Below the pieces are notes generated by a model that made no database searches, was not told the origin of the DNA, and saw only the letters and a program-made list of their open reading frames with translations. A program made the translations under genes and the position numbers. From Malachius bipustulatus (lineage: Eukaryota > Arthropoda > Insecta > Coleoptera > Melyridae): a stretch of DNA of 64,000 bases. Location: positions 9,742,268 through 9,806,267 of the forward strand of contig OU342639.1 of assembly GCA_910589415.1 (NCBI GenBank). The letters run 5' to 3'. The first letter of the stretch is position 1. Each line of letters starts with the position of its first letter. This document shows, one piece after another, positions 1 to 12,189 of this stretch.

Positions 1-1984
1 AGTTCTTCAAGTGCTATTTTTTTTTATTTGAAACATTTTCCCGAAAAATTCCCTGTTTGGGAGCGGCAATTGTTTCTTCGATAATAACAATTGACCAAAT
101 GCTACTCTTTATCGCCTGCTTTCGAATTTTTTTCGAAATATTGTCGACCGATCGAAAAAATAATAAAACTGTATGATAAAGACGTTCTTTACCTACAAAA
201 AATATAGATATAGTTTTTTTCCTAAACCGTTGGAAAAACTGTCAAAATTCGGAAAAACTTCGGCAAGTCATTGAAACTGTTCAGGCGTGTTTCAAATATA
301 TCATCTTCGATTGACGACACAGTTGAACTTTTGTAAAAATTTTTTCTTCAACACTAAATTTGAAGTTTTGGCTTCATTTCGTGTCAATTATGTTGGTACT
401 TTAAACGAAAATAAAAAATTTCCTCGCTGCTCGAAAATTAGCTTAGGTACACTTTTATTTTTATTAAAAAATTGATAAATTAATGCTTTTTAATTTTTTT
501 TTGTCATATTTCTTATACACGATTGGGAAAATTAGGACAGTCGCAACGACAATTAATTAACGTAAATGATTGTGAAAAAATTATCCACATTGGTCTTTTA
601 ATAACGAAGATATGACAATTTTAAGAAATTGTCAATAATAATCCAACGGCCTCGCCAACGGCCGTTCCCGGGCGCGATCGTGATCGCGACGCGTCGAAGC
701 CGGGCTCGGTCGCTCCGTTCCCCGGCTATATCATTATTATAATGGTAATTATTAGTATGTAACCATAATAAATGCGCGGTTCCTGTTCGGGAAATGCTTT
801 AATTTCTGTTTTTTCTTATGCATTTTGTAAAGAATTGTTTTTACAATTAATTGCGATGTACTATTAGTCTTTCACTAATAATTTGGAATGATAATTATTT
901 TCAAAATTTGAAAAATTCACCGTGAAAAATGGAGTACAGAACGTAATGTCATATTACGTATGCGGAAATTCCGTAAACGCGACCGAAGGAAATAATTTTT
1001 TCCGATTCGAAAGAATCCAGATGGCGGCCATTTTGTAATTTTAACGTAACGAAAAGACTTCCGGTCACTACAATCCGGTGAAATATTTTCGAAAAACCAA
1101 ATCGAACTGTCACATTTGAAACGTCAAAATCGAAAAGTTGAAAAACGCGAGTTTTTGCACACGAAAAAAATTAATTAAAATCGAAGAATCAAGATGGCGG
1201 CCAGATTTTGGTATCGTCGTGAAGGTAAAATGTGCAGCAATAACATATTGGTGGTATATACAAAAAACTGTCATTTTTTAAATGTCAAAATCAAGAGCAT
1301 TTACAAAAATCGTTTCTCTTTTGAACAAAACTCATTTTGGCATTTTGTTGATTCCACAGACCGCATTGACATATTTGACAGATGTGAAAAAAAATTCCGT
1401 GCTTCTCCGCGACCTGTTCTCTCTTTCACGACTAACTTGAACTGTTGAACTAACGCGTGACTAACTTTTACGCGAATCTAACTTTTACGCGCGATCTCGG
1501 AAGTTCCCATATTGGTCCTTCAGGAGTGATATAAAAAAAATAACACAAAAGGAGATGAATGGCAGATTTTAACTATGACGCGGAATCTACTGATCACAGT
1601 GCCGTATAGCGACATACAAAAAAAGGTAACACGAAAAAAACATGAAAAATTCTAACTTTGACGGGGATTTACTGAAAAACCGGGCCGAAGGCCCGCAATG
1701 GAGGGCCGAAGGCCCAACGCCGCCGGCAGGCCAAGGTCTCGGAAGAGACCTTGTACTGAAACGCGGACTGCGATCAACCAAATGATGGTTTTAATGATCC
1801 CCGTGCCAAGTAATTCCAAAATATTTATCATTTAGCCTGTGCTCTTGCTATTAAAAGTACTTGCTATTAAAATAATAATAAGTGGGCAGATTTTAATACA
1901 CAGATTACATTGGATAAAGTTTTAATAAAGCAAATGAGTACGGGATGAGTGGCCAACCCTCCCGTTACTCCTTAATGAAATAAT
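1..1984. other. AT-rich flank, no gene recognised
   Basis: No open frame here looks like protein. The stretch is AT-rich apart from a GC-rich island at about 655-731 (with the self-complementary GCGATCGTGATCGC) and a hairpin cluster at 1681-1750. Two GATGGCGG boxes occur at about 1019 and 1193. The segment at about 1550-1680 holds two imperfect direct repeats around the string ATTTTAACTATGACG / ATTCTAACTTTGACG. It may be decayed transposon sequence, but no ends were found. Confidence 0.4.
1681..1750. repeat. Cluster of three GC-rich hairpins
   Basis: CGGGCCGAAGGCCCG (1681-1695) and a second GGGCCGAAGGCCC (from 1703) are two short stem-loops with the same GAA-type loop. They are followed by GGTCTCGGAAGAGACC (1735-1750), a third stem-loop with a GAA-like loop. 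The cluster stands out from its AT-rich surroundings. It could be a structural end of a mobile element; no partner end was found. Confidence 0.5.
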
Positions 1985-2559
1985 GGTCATTATATTATAC
2001 ATCCGCGTCTCCTACAGTTTCACTATGGCACCTATATGGGGGTGGAGAACATACCTAATAGTAACACCAGGAAGGTATTCATTTGCTTTGCAAATGAAAG
2101 GGAAGGCAAAAAACGGCACCAAAAAATCGATTTTGAGAGTGCGATGAAAATACTTCCTGTCAGAAGCGCCGATTAAAATTCTTTGAGTTACGGAAATAAC
2201 CACTTCACGACAATGCCAAGCGCTTCGAAGCGTACAGTACCGGATCGGCAATATATCCGCTTTCACATATCGTGTCCAGTCCACAGGGATTGATGCAATG
2301 ATTTTCGGAATATAAATTTAAAATAAATGCAAATTTCAAAATAAAAATCGTGCTACTGTTAATCTCGAAGATTTTCCTTGCCCTGAAAGTGAAGAAAAAA
2401 ATAGAAATTCGACCGTAGTGTCAAAGAGGCCTTAGTTGTGACCTTAATATTAGTTTGCAATTGCTGTTTTAAGCTTCTCACCCACCCAGCACCCCTATTT
2501 CGCTCCTCGGTCCCGAAAAAATTTATGGAACTTAGGAGACGCGGAAGTATATAATTACC
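1985..2559. mobile_element. Non-autonomous TIR element, family A copy 1
   Basis: It starts GGTCATTAT..ACATCCGCG and ends CGCGGAAGTATATAATTACC, which are imperfect inverted ends. It is flanked by GAAATAAT (1977-1984) and GGAACAAT (2560-2567), a possible 8-bp target duplication differing by two transitions. The inside, including the string CACCCAGCACCCCTATTTCG, is shared with copies at 28514-30194 and 43380-43955, all in the same orientation. It has no transposase frame. An 8-bp duplication fits hAT-, P- or Merlin-type transposition; the superfamily is not decided. Confidence 0.7.
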
Positions 2560-2882
2560 GGAACAATTATTCAACGTATGCTGGAAAAATTAGAACAAGC
2601 AATTTAACAGTAAAAAGAAGAGTTCACTGAGAAAAACACTGGGACTCTCTTTTTGGGTTGTCCAATTTATAGACCAAAACGTTTCGGTTCTTTGTCTCTG
2701 CATAGAGGGTAGCTGGTTGAAGTTGAAAGTGACGATAAACGATTATTAGTGTATTTTTTAATAAAAAAATACACTATTGAGGACGACATCACTTTTCGAA
2801 AATCACCCAAACTCATCAAATGTCCACCGATCATGACCCCCAGATCACGAAAAAGTGGTTTTCCAAAATTCACCTGCCCACG

Positions 2883-2955
2883 ATATATATATATATATTT
2901 ATATATATATTTATATATATATATATTTATATATATATTTATATATATATATATT
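2883..2955. repeat. (TA)n microsatellite
   Basis: A run of TA dinucleotides broken at regular points by TTTA. Two opposite-strand frames of Tyr/Ile cross it, which is only a consequence of the repeat. Confidence 0.95.
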
Positions 2956-2987
2956 TCTCCAAAATCGCGAAATTTCGATTTTAAAAA

Positions 2988-4420
2988 CGCTCCTGTAGCT
3001 TTATCTTTCAAGATTAGTGAATGAAATTTTGGATCCTTGTAAAGCCTTAGAACGACGTTAGATTTTCGTTGAAAAAAATTCCTAAAGTCGCGTTACTTCT
3101 ACAGGGTGTCCTTTCAAAATTCCCCATATCCCGTTTTTGTCATCTCATTTCAGGTCGCAGTTTTCAATCTAGGGGACTGAAATTTTTGTGGGAGTAAGAT
3201 ATATATAAGAACTGGTCTGGTATTGTACTTGAGCAAAATCGATCGAGCCGTTTCAAAATGGCGGCCATTTTAATTTTTGGAAAAAGGACTATTTTTTGAA
3301 CCCCTGTATAAGCTAGATAGAAAAAGAGTTTTATATCAAATTCACAATATTGGAAGTAAATGACTTGAAATTTAATTTCATGCAACAAAATTTGCATTTT
3401 TTCTATTAATAAGCCAGTGGCGTGGGTAGGAAAAGGGTAAAAATGGCTAAATTTGTCCAACAATTTATGAGCACATTTTTGAAGTAATTAAACTGAAATT
3501 TTTACAGTAGACAACTATACTAATAGACTTCAACCCTTGAGAATTTCAAAAAGTAAATAAGAAAAATGGCGGAGATATTCGATTTTTTTTACATGATGTT
3601 TTTTTTAAATTAATTTCTCTAAATTTTTAAAAACGCCTGTAGCTTCATCTTTCAAGATTAATGAACGAAATTTTTTACTCTTATAAACCTTAGGGCTGAC
3701 GTTTGATTTTCGTAAAAAACATTTTCCTAGAGTTGTGTTACTTCTACAGGATGTCCCTCCGAATTTCAGAAAAAAAAACCGTCCGTGAGGCACGGTTTCT
3801 GGTCGAAGTTTTCAATCTAGAGCGCTGAAATTTTTTTGGTAGTAAGATACCCTCAAGTAGTCGTCTACTGTATTTGAGTAAAATAGGTAAAGACATTCCA
3901 AAATGGCGGCCTTTTCAATTTTTGGAAAATGGCTAGATTTTGAACCCCTAAATAGGCAAGATCAAAAACTTTTAAACAAAATTAACAAGATTGGAATAAA
4001 CTTATTTGAAAGTTGAGCTAATGCAATACAATTTGCATCATTTCTATTAATAAGCCAGAGGCGTGGGTAGGAAAAGGGTAAAAATGTCTACATTTCTATA
4101 AACATTCATGAGCTTATTTTTGAAGGAATAGAACGGAAATTTTGATAGTAGACAACTATACTAATAGCATTTAACCTTCAAAAATTTCAAGAAGCAAATA
4201 TAAAAATGGCGGAGATATATTCGAATATTTTTAAATGATGTTTATTCCTCTAAAATTTCAAACTTTCGGTTTTCAAAACTCTCCTTTCAGTTTTTTCCGA
4301 ATTTATTAAAGGTAGTGTAAAAAATAGTATTTTTCAAGTAAAGTTAGCCAGTGGCGGGCATAGGAAAAGGGACAAAATTGTAAAATTTTGCGCCAATTTT
4401 TTTGATTTTTAAATTTAAAA
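2988..4420. repeat. Dispersed repeat, two tandem units plus a partial third
   Basis: Unit one (about 2988-3628) and unit two (about 3629-4260) match in order: CTGTAGCTT..ATCTTTCAAGATTA, a TTACTTCTACAGG box, CAGTTTTCAATCTAG, AAATGGCGGCC, and AAGCCAG..GGCGTGGGTAGGAAAAGGG. The period is about 640 bp. A diverged third piece starts near 4265. Related pieces lie at 17540-18340 and 22130-22330. It has no coding capacity. Its internal ACAGGGTGTCC box resembles the ends of TA-flanked elements elsewhere in the window, so it is probably derived from a DNA transposon. Confidence 0.7.
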
Positions 4421-6190
4421 ATCCATTCTAAGGCACGTGTTGAAACGAAATGAAATGAAATTATCACAGAAAATTTTTCACATTAAAGCACTACGCTAAC
4501 ATGACATGACTATGGAAAATTTCAGAAAGCCAATAATTTAAAAAGCGGTGAAAATATTCATAATTGAATCGCATAAAAATACACTATTTCTGCGATTGAT
4601 GCGCAAGAAGGTTTTGTTGATACGGTGATGATGTCTAGTGCTTTCCCACGGAGGAGATACAAAAACCTATTAGGATGTACCAGATCAATGCACTAGCCAC
4701 TTAGCACTATTAGGGACTATTAAAGCTGCACTGTTTTATTTAGATTAGATTAATAACATGGTTAGAAAATATTCACAAGCTAGTGTAGTTGTCTATAAAG
4801 ATTTATTGGTAGCTTGGAATAAAATAACTTTGGGTGAGTAAATCAAATAATAATTTTGCTGTTTATAACGTACTGATATTTACTAATGCGGACTCGCGTT
4901 AATTGGGAAATCTGAACGATTATAATAATTATTAAAATACAATAAATTACGAGTCCGGTCCCGGTGTAAACTGGACAAGGTGGACCGCATCCATACCCCT
5001 TTCGTTACTAAACTAACTCCTGACTCCCTTCATCTTCCCTGCCTGCAGTACAACAAGGACATACCACAGCGGTGCTGCTGCAGGTGTCCTCTTAAATAAC
5101 TGGAGCCAGCCTTCACGTTTACTTGCATGAAAATGAAAAAAAAAAGATTTAAAGAGGAAAATAATTCTAATTATTGAAAAATAGTTTTCATCCCACTTTT
5201 TTCACGCGTTCTAAAAAGAGTATAAAATAATTTTTAAATGCCATGGAAATACTCGCAATGCAAACGATAATAGTAGGCTATGTAGAGAGTAAAGTTGATT
5301 TCAGCACCTCACGATTATCTAAGTCTTACTTAAAAAGTATTTCCATAGCTAAAATTGTTTTATATATTTTTCTGTGTTAAAAACGTAATAGGTGTAATGA
5401 AAAAATTGCTTAAATAATTTTGTTTAAATCACGTCATCGTCCTAGTACCTATCACTTAACAACATTACTCTTACGTCTATCAAAAGATTGAAATTTTAAG
5501 ATGAATCTTGAAACTGAAATGGAAGATAATTTTCTCTTGTACACCTGCTTTAGAGAGCCACTAGAGTCCAGATGATTTTGGTTTTTGTTATTAACCGTTT
5601 GTGTGAGGCACTTACTTTCCTTGATGATTTTCTCCTCGATTCAATTTAAGGCAACTCTGATAGAATAAACCGGCTTGTTCAAAGCGGCAATTGAAATTCA
5701 TTAACAACAAACAATTAATAATTCATAAATGTAATTATTATTAGTGAATCTTTAACAAGTCATTAAGCTTTACAACTGGTCACATTTCCTTTGGGATGTG
5801 CTTTTTTGTCGATCTGAGTTATTGAAAAAATAATACGGTGCTAATTTGGCTGTATCCGCTGGCTGCTATTAGAGATGGTCGAGGTCAAAATAATATCAAA
5901 TTAACATTTTTATTAATCTCGCTAATGATGAGAACGCCGTTTAATGGTAATCTATTAAACACAACCGTTTCATTTTTTTGTTGAGAACTACATTTTGCTT
6001 AAAATTGTATTTTTGTGTGCACTTTTCAGACGATCTTGATGTTTTTATTTATTTATTTATTTATTTTTGTTTTATGATCATTTCCAAGTTTAATGTGTTA
6101 ATTATACTTTTTCGTTAAATAACATAAACCGTTTTATGAAAGAGCGAGTCCCGCTAGAAGTAAACATTAAATTCGCTGTCTATAATATAC
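4421..6190. other. Intergenic, nothing recognised
   Basis: AT-rich sequence with short TTTA runs near 6045-6065. No frame, repeat pair or RNA gene could be supported. Confidence 0.4.
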
Positions 6191-6239
6191 AAGGTGTTCT
6201 GTCCGACGTTCTGTCATCTAGATGCATGTTTTAATTATA

Positions 6240-6490
6240 ACATTATGGTTTTACGGCAAGAGTACGTGCGTACGCGAGTGAGAGAGAGAGAGTCCGGAGT
6301 CGGAAAGTACGGATTGAGACAGTGCATAGTGAGCAGTTCCAGCACCCTTCGTCAGATGCTGTGGTTCGTCGCTAACTCCCGCATTAAAATTCGTTATTAT
6401 CGCGTCCTATTAAGCAAGCCAATCGCAATTCGTGGCTGTGGTACAAGCAGTACCCTGCTCCCCTTCGCAAGACCCACTTTGTTCCAGTTT
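6240..6490 (+). promoter_or_regulatory. Possible promoter / 5' leader region
   Basis: A CpG- and GA-richer segment (GAGTGAGAGAGAGAGAGTCC at about 6279) with GAGCAGTTCC and GTGCATAGTGAG strings resembling insect initiator contexts. It lies upstream of, and in the same direction as, the gene that starts at 14892. A 174-codon open frame (6194-6718) spans it, but its composition does not look like a conserved protein. It could be a non-coding first exon; I see no decisive donor. Confidence 0.22.
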
Positions 6491-6980
6491 TCAAACTACA
6501 TACCTGATCAGGATACCCTGATTATGAAATTATATGGAATTCAGTATATTTTATTTGATAATTTTAACGAAAACATGAATGAAAATAGAAAAAGTTCGAG
6601 AACTAAAATTGAACGTTTTGGTATCTGCACACGTTTAACTTTGCTCGTACGTTACGCTACTGTTTCATTCATCTCAACGAATTGTAATAAAAATTCCTTA
6701 ATAATTTCGCCTGTTTGATAGATTGCGTCTAATAATAAATAATATTCGCCGGTCTATGCCCACCATCACGATCACCATCACTACAAGCTCAAGCTACTTA
6801 TACCCAGATTATAGCTTTTTAATTATCGTTATTTTCAATTACTGGTTCATTGCTGGTCGTCCGTTAATGATTAAATACAGCTGGAAGGTACTTTTCTTCA
6901 TGTTTATATTTAGAAATCGAAATAGTAAACAATACTGTCTATTTCTGTTACTACACAGTTTTATAGTCTGCAGTTTTTAG

Positions 6981-7689
6981 CTTAGTATGCCAATGTCAAG
7001 TTTCGTGCAATTTGCAAAAAATATACATAATACTTACCTATACGATATAAGTTTCATCAATTCTCTCATCAGGATAGTCAAATGGAGAGATAATTAAGGC
7101 CTTGTCTTGAGGATTCGTCGACTACCGGAATACTTTGTTACAGAAGAGTATAAGTAAAAATTGCATTTAGGTCATGCAGATGAAAATAAAACCATGCGAA
7201 TTTTCCTTATATAATCATAGGTTGAAGATGAAAAAGTTTTATAATTGAAATAATTTAATTTATATCTTTTCATGTTACTAGAGGCTGTAAAAATAAAACA
7301 ATGCGGGTGTTAATATTTTCTCTTTTGGCTTTAATTGTTATTGATTTATTATTAACGGCGACGAATTCTAATTCTGATTCGTTGAAATGTCGTAAATCAA
7401 TCGATCGATTAATAGTTTGTTAACACCCTGCAGTCATTTTTGTTCTTCGAGGATGCATGAAATTTATAGTGCCAGCACTATCTATAGCACAGACATGGGG
7501 CGATCTGATTATTTATTCAAATCTCGATCTAGAAAAATCTGTTTAATATTCTTCCTGTTTAGAATCATCACCCTCTCACGTTAGGCGTATCCAAAGTAGC
7601 AGAAACTATAAGATAAAACATGACTTTTTAGTAAATATAACTTTATTTTACACCATTGAAGATGCGAACTGTGACTTAGAGGTAGCGGC
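6981..7689. other. Intergenic, nothing recognised
   Basis: AT-rich sequence without supported features. Confidence 0.35.
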
Positions 7690-8790
7690 GACTAACTACA
7701 ATGCGACTTCAAAGTTCCACTTTAAAGTTGTAAGATAAAGCAAACACTTATCAGACAGAGTGGTGGTGGTGTAATTCTGGGCGGGCGAGTCGCTGTTACC
7801 ATTCTGCAACGTCGCCGTTACGTAATGACAACCAGAGAGGTTGCGTGGACGACCCAATATCTTCACAGGAACCGCCAAGTTCCCCATTTTGGTGGTAGAT
7901 CTGTAATAGACCCGTGTAAAGTTGGCACCCCAAAGTCGAGCACCCAAAATTTCGACATGAGTTCTAAGTTCTTTTAGCATAGTTCTATAGTTCTGAGAGG
8001 GGTGCAGTAATAGTTCTCAGGCCCAAATATTAATTTTTTTAACAAAAAATTGGTGCTAACTTCGCGCCGCACCCCAAATTGAGGCTGCAACAGTTCCCGG
8101 GTGCTATTTCGGTTCTAGACGAATACTTCTAGAGTTCCTGATACAAATTTAACATAGTTCTGCAAAAATAAATCTAATATCGCAAAAACTGTTTTCATGC
8201 AAGCAGCGCCGAGTCTACCGCGAGTAACTGAGTTCCGTTACATTAAATATGTCACAATAACACATGCCTCAAGTAGAAATGAAGGTTCAAATATTAAAAA
8301 AATCAAATACAATGTGAGTTCAGGAGTTTCTGACGGTAATCTTTAATATAGTTCTGCAAAAATGAACCTAATATAGCGGCATAAAGTTTTAAACAGTTAC
8401 GGTCCTCAGAACTAAGAACTTGAAGCGTCTTACGGTACCCTGGCGGTCTCTTAGGAGCGAATAAGGAAGTGAGAAGGACGGCACCCGTTTCCCTTTTACT
8501 TCTATTGCAGAGTTCGGTCCTTTGGAGAGCTGGAACTCAATAAGGGTGCTGTTGAGTAAATAACAGTTCCAAGCTTTAAACATACAAACTCTTACCTAGA
8601 CTAGCAGCACTCGTTCTAATTCAACCAACACTGCACAGAGGACTCATCGGGGAACTCTGAACTCGACTGTGTTGTGAAAATAAAAAGAGTTCCAGGCTTC
8701 AGGTCGGTCCCGAAGCGTCTTACGCTATCCTGGCGGTCTCGTAGGTGCGAATAAGAAAGTGGAAAATCGCCCCATGTATTCGATTTCCAA
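7690..8790. repeat. Locally repetitive segment of unknown origin
   Basis: GAAGCGTCTTACG..CCTGGCGGTCTC..TAGG.GCGAATAA occurs at about 8419 and again at about 8713. AGTTCTGCAAAAAT..A..TAATAT occurs near 8158 and 8350. GAGTTCTAAGTTC-like strings recur through 7960-8600. The GC content is higher than around it. This looks like a decayed element with internal direct repeats; no ends or frame could be supported. Confidence 0.45.
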
Positions 8791-10143
8791 AGCACAAATT
8801 TGAGCCAAAAATTTTTCTATAAATGTGATTTAAACTTAAAGCGACCCATTTTTCATAAAAGCTCTCGATTGTTTTCTTCTGATTTTTTTGCAGGATTATT
8901 GACAGATTTGATTTATCTCATTTTAAATGGTTATTTTATTTAACTTTCTTCAGATGTGATGCGAATTTATTTTTACGACGGTGGGGGAGTGATCGCAGGA
9001 TTGTTTTACGTGATGATATGGTTATTTGATTATTGTAATTTACGTTTCAGCTGCGAGCCATATTATTCTTCAAAAGCGAGATGTTTTTCTGAGGCGAAGA
9101 AGATGATCGCGATGATGATATTTTAAGGACATTGATACTTACTGTCAATAACCTCGACATGAATCAGTTTAACGGTCTGAACCTTTGTCAAAATATCAGC
9201 GTCTCAATTGTTTGTTAATGTATGTGTTAATTATAATAATTAACAACTAATAGCAATTCAAATAACGGTTTTAGCGTTATCAATTCAATTATTATAAGTT
9301 GTAAATTGGTATCTAATATATTCCATGATGATGATATAATGTATAATATAATTTGTGTTGCTTCTGCTGCTCCCATGCATCATTTCATAATTTAATTTTG
9401 TGTAAATTGATATGGTGAACAAATTAAATAGCATAAAGGTGAGACATTAAAGTAAGATATTACATATCTGCTAATATTTTCATTAAATAATTATTAATTT
9501 ATTATTAGTTCATCGTTTGCCGGTCGAAGATACTTTCGAAAATTTCTAAGCCACTACCGACAGTGCAAACATTTTTCTCTGTCATTTTAATATAAACATT
9601 CATATCAAACAATTGAAATTGTGAGAAGTTGAGAACTGTGTAATCGGTTCTTTCCCCGTTTTCGAAATACAAGAGAAAAGTAATTTTCCGGGTGAAGGTT
9701 TATTTTGCCGATTTTTTCAAAACGGTTTTTTGACACGCCCAATAACTTGCGACGCCTCAAAAATCTGCTAGAAGACGTGCCAGAGGATCGCAATTCCGAA
9801 ACTGAAAAACCGTTTTATCATACGAATTCTCGTTCTCGAGATGTTTAAAATTGAAAATTAGCCTTTTTTTGTTTTTAAGAATTTTTGTTCTCGTTTTCTG
9901 AGAAAACTGAGGGCTTTACTGCCCAACTGCATGGATTGTTTTTCCGATCCGTGTTGCAGGTATCTGTGCTCACACTAAATTACGTCCCATTTTGAAGACA
10001 GGGATTTTTTCATGTAAATTTCGAAGACCTAACCACTAGGGAGTGCGTATTTAAAAAAAAAATTATTCGTTGCGTGTTTAATGAAAATTTCTTGTCAGAG
10101 GCTTAAAGTTATGAGAAGTTCAGAATTGTAATCGGTTTTTTTA
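8790..10143. other. Intergenic with one direct repeat pair
   Basis: GAGAAGTTGAGAACTGTGTA (9620) and GAGAAGTTCAGAATTGTAAT (10112), each followed by CGGTT, form a direct repeat about 490 bp apart, which may mark a decayed element of that size. Nothing else is supported. Confidence 0.35.
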
Positions 10144-10145
10144 TA

Positions 10146-11404
10146 CAGGGTGTCCCTGAATTGGTGTTACAAACTTAAAGGGGGGATTGTACGTCCAAAA
10201 AAATTCAAATTTTTTTTTTTAACATACCCTTTAAAATGCACCGTTTTTGAGATACAGGGTGTTTAAGTTGAAAAAATTAATTCGTTTTTTGCGGATAACT
10301 TGGGAACCGCTTGTCGCACGGATACCAGCTTTTGTACAAATAGGAACCTTAAAAAAGTAATAATTTCTAATGCGAAATGATTGACTTTGCATAAAGCAGT
10401 GGCGGAGAATTTGGGGTTGACAAGGTTTTTTCGCCCCTATTTTCTACGCCACTGGGAAGATAGCTGCTTTGGAAACATTTTATCAAATTTTGGAGTTTTT
10501 TACGCAAAAAATTATTCTTTGTAATTTTTTGTGAAACTAACCATTTTTGAAAAAAAGGGCATTTTATGATCAAAAAATTAAACTCAAAGACACAAAATTT
10601 TAATGAATTGGAAAACCATTGACACCATAACGAAAGATAAATTGAATTCTAATGATTGTTATTAACAATAAGATTCAATTTAACAAAACTCTAAGTATTA
10701 ACAATTTAAAAATTTTTAACTTTTTTTTTAACAAAGAATAATTTTTTGCGTAAAAAACTCCAAAATTTTATAAAATGTTTCCAAAGCAGCTATCTTCCCA
10801 GTGGCGTAGAAAATAGAGGCAAGAAAACCTTTGTTAAAAAAAAAAGTTAAAAATTTTTAAATTGTTAATACTTAAAGTTTTGTTAAATTGAATCTTGTTA
10901 ATAACAATCATTAAAATTCAATTTATCTTTCGTTATGGTGTCAATGGTTTTCCAATTCATTAAAATGTTGTGTCTTTGAGTTTAATTTTTTGATCATACA
11001 ATGCCCTTTTTTTCAAAAATGGTTAGTTTCACAAAAAATTACAAAGAATAATTTTTTGCGTAAAAAACTCCAAAATTCTATAAAATGTTTCCAAAGCAGC
11101 TATCTTCCCAGTGGCGTGGAAAATAGGGGCGAAAAAACCTTGTCAACTCCAAAATCTCCGCCACTGCTTTATGCAAAGCCAATCATTTCGCATTAGAAAT
11201 TATTACTTTTTTAAGGTTCCTATTTGTACAAAAGCTGGTATCCGTGCGACAAGCGGTTCCCAAGTTATCCGCAAAAAACGAATTAATTTTTTCAACTTAA
11301 ACACCCTGTATCTCAAAAACGGTGCATTTTAAAGGTTATGTTTAAAAAAAAATGGACGTACTATCCCCCCTTTAAGTTTGTAACACCAATTCAGGGACAC
11401 CCTG
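10146..11404. mobile_element. Palindromic TA-flanked element (foldback/MITE)
   Basis: Ends TA|CAGGGTGTCCCTGAATTGGT and its complement ACCAATTCAGGGACACCCTG|TA are perfect for at least 20 bp. The arms stay complementary for about 400 bp, giving mirror-image 68-codon frames at 10367-10573 (-) and 10990-11196 (+) that differ at four residues. A third copy of a 90-bp arm segment (around AAAATGTTTCCAAAGCAGC) sits near the centre at 10731-10820. It has no transposase. The TA flank and CAGGG end fit Tc1/mariner-type mobilisation. Confidence 0.85.
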
Positions 11405-11406
11405 TA

Positions 11407-12154
11407 TAGGTACGTCTGCATCATACCTATGCGAAAATATTTTGTTTTACATCTTTTTTGATTTTTTTTTGTCATAAGTTTATGCTTTCAAACAGATTAA
11501 ATTTATACTCATACTAGATCAATGGTGTGACTTTTAGTTCCAGAGAAAATGGCGTTTTTCTGACTCAAAGTAACAAAAAAACAATATCTCGAAAAGTAAG
11601 CGTATTTTGGGAGAAATTTGAACAACACTCCTTGGTAAACATATTTACCAAATGCAATGCCGGTGATGAAAGAAACTAAGTTTTTTGAATTTTGAATATT
11701 TAGACATCAATATTAGTAAATAAAAATATTGTTTATATAATAATTAGAAAAATCAATTGAGTAATAGAAACTAATGCCCGGAACGAAATTTTCAAATTTA
11801 ACAAAGTCAGAATATTTAAAATTCAAAATTACATTGTGAAAAATAAGTAAATGAATAATTACTTATTATTATTAAAATAAATAAAAAAAATACGACTTTT
11901 TGGCCACCTGGTAAATATCTAAGGAGCGTTGTCCAAATTTGCCGCAAAACACTTTTAATTTTCGAAATATTATGTTTATTGTGCTTTCGAATTAGAGAAA
12001 AACGCCATTTTTCTTGGAACTAAAATTCATACCATTGGATCTACTGTGCTCAAATTTAATCTTTTTGAAAGCACAAACTCATGACGGAAAAAATTTCCAA
12101 AAAGATGGAAAACAAATAATTTTCCATACCTATGGTGCGAATTTTTGGGCACTG
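11407..12154. mobile_element. Diverged foldback element
   Basis: The left arm (CATCATACCTATGCGAAAAT from 11430) pairs with the complement of the right arm (..TTTTCCATACCTATGGTGCG to 12140). The internal pairs TGGCGTTTTTCT / AGAAAAACGCCA and AACACTCCTTGGTAAA / the complement of CTAAGGAGCGTTGT also match. The outer right end is GGGCACTG|TA. The left end shares the TA that closes the preceding palindrome. It is more diverged than that neighbour and therefore probably older. Confidence 0.6.
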
Positions 12155-12189
12155 TAGAATAAGATTCTATACAGGGTGTTAATGAAGTA

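Noticed and set aside
2667..3024. Opposite-strand frames of about 100 codons
   Set aside because: Their length comes from the (TA)n tract without stops.
6194..6718. 174-codon frame
   Set aside because: No domain, low similarity to protein composition, and the segment looks like leader or promoter DNA.
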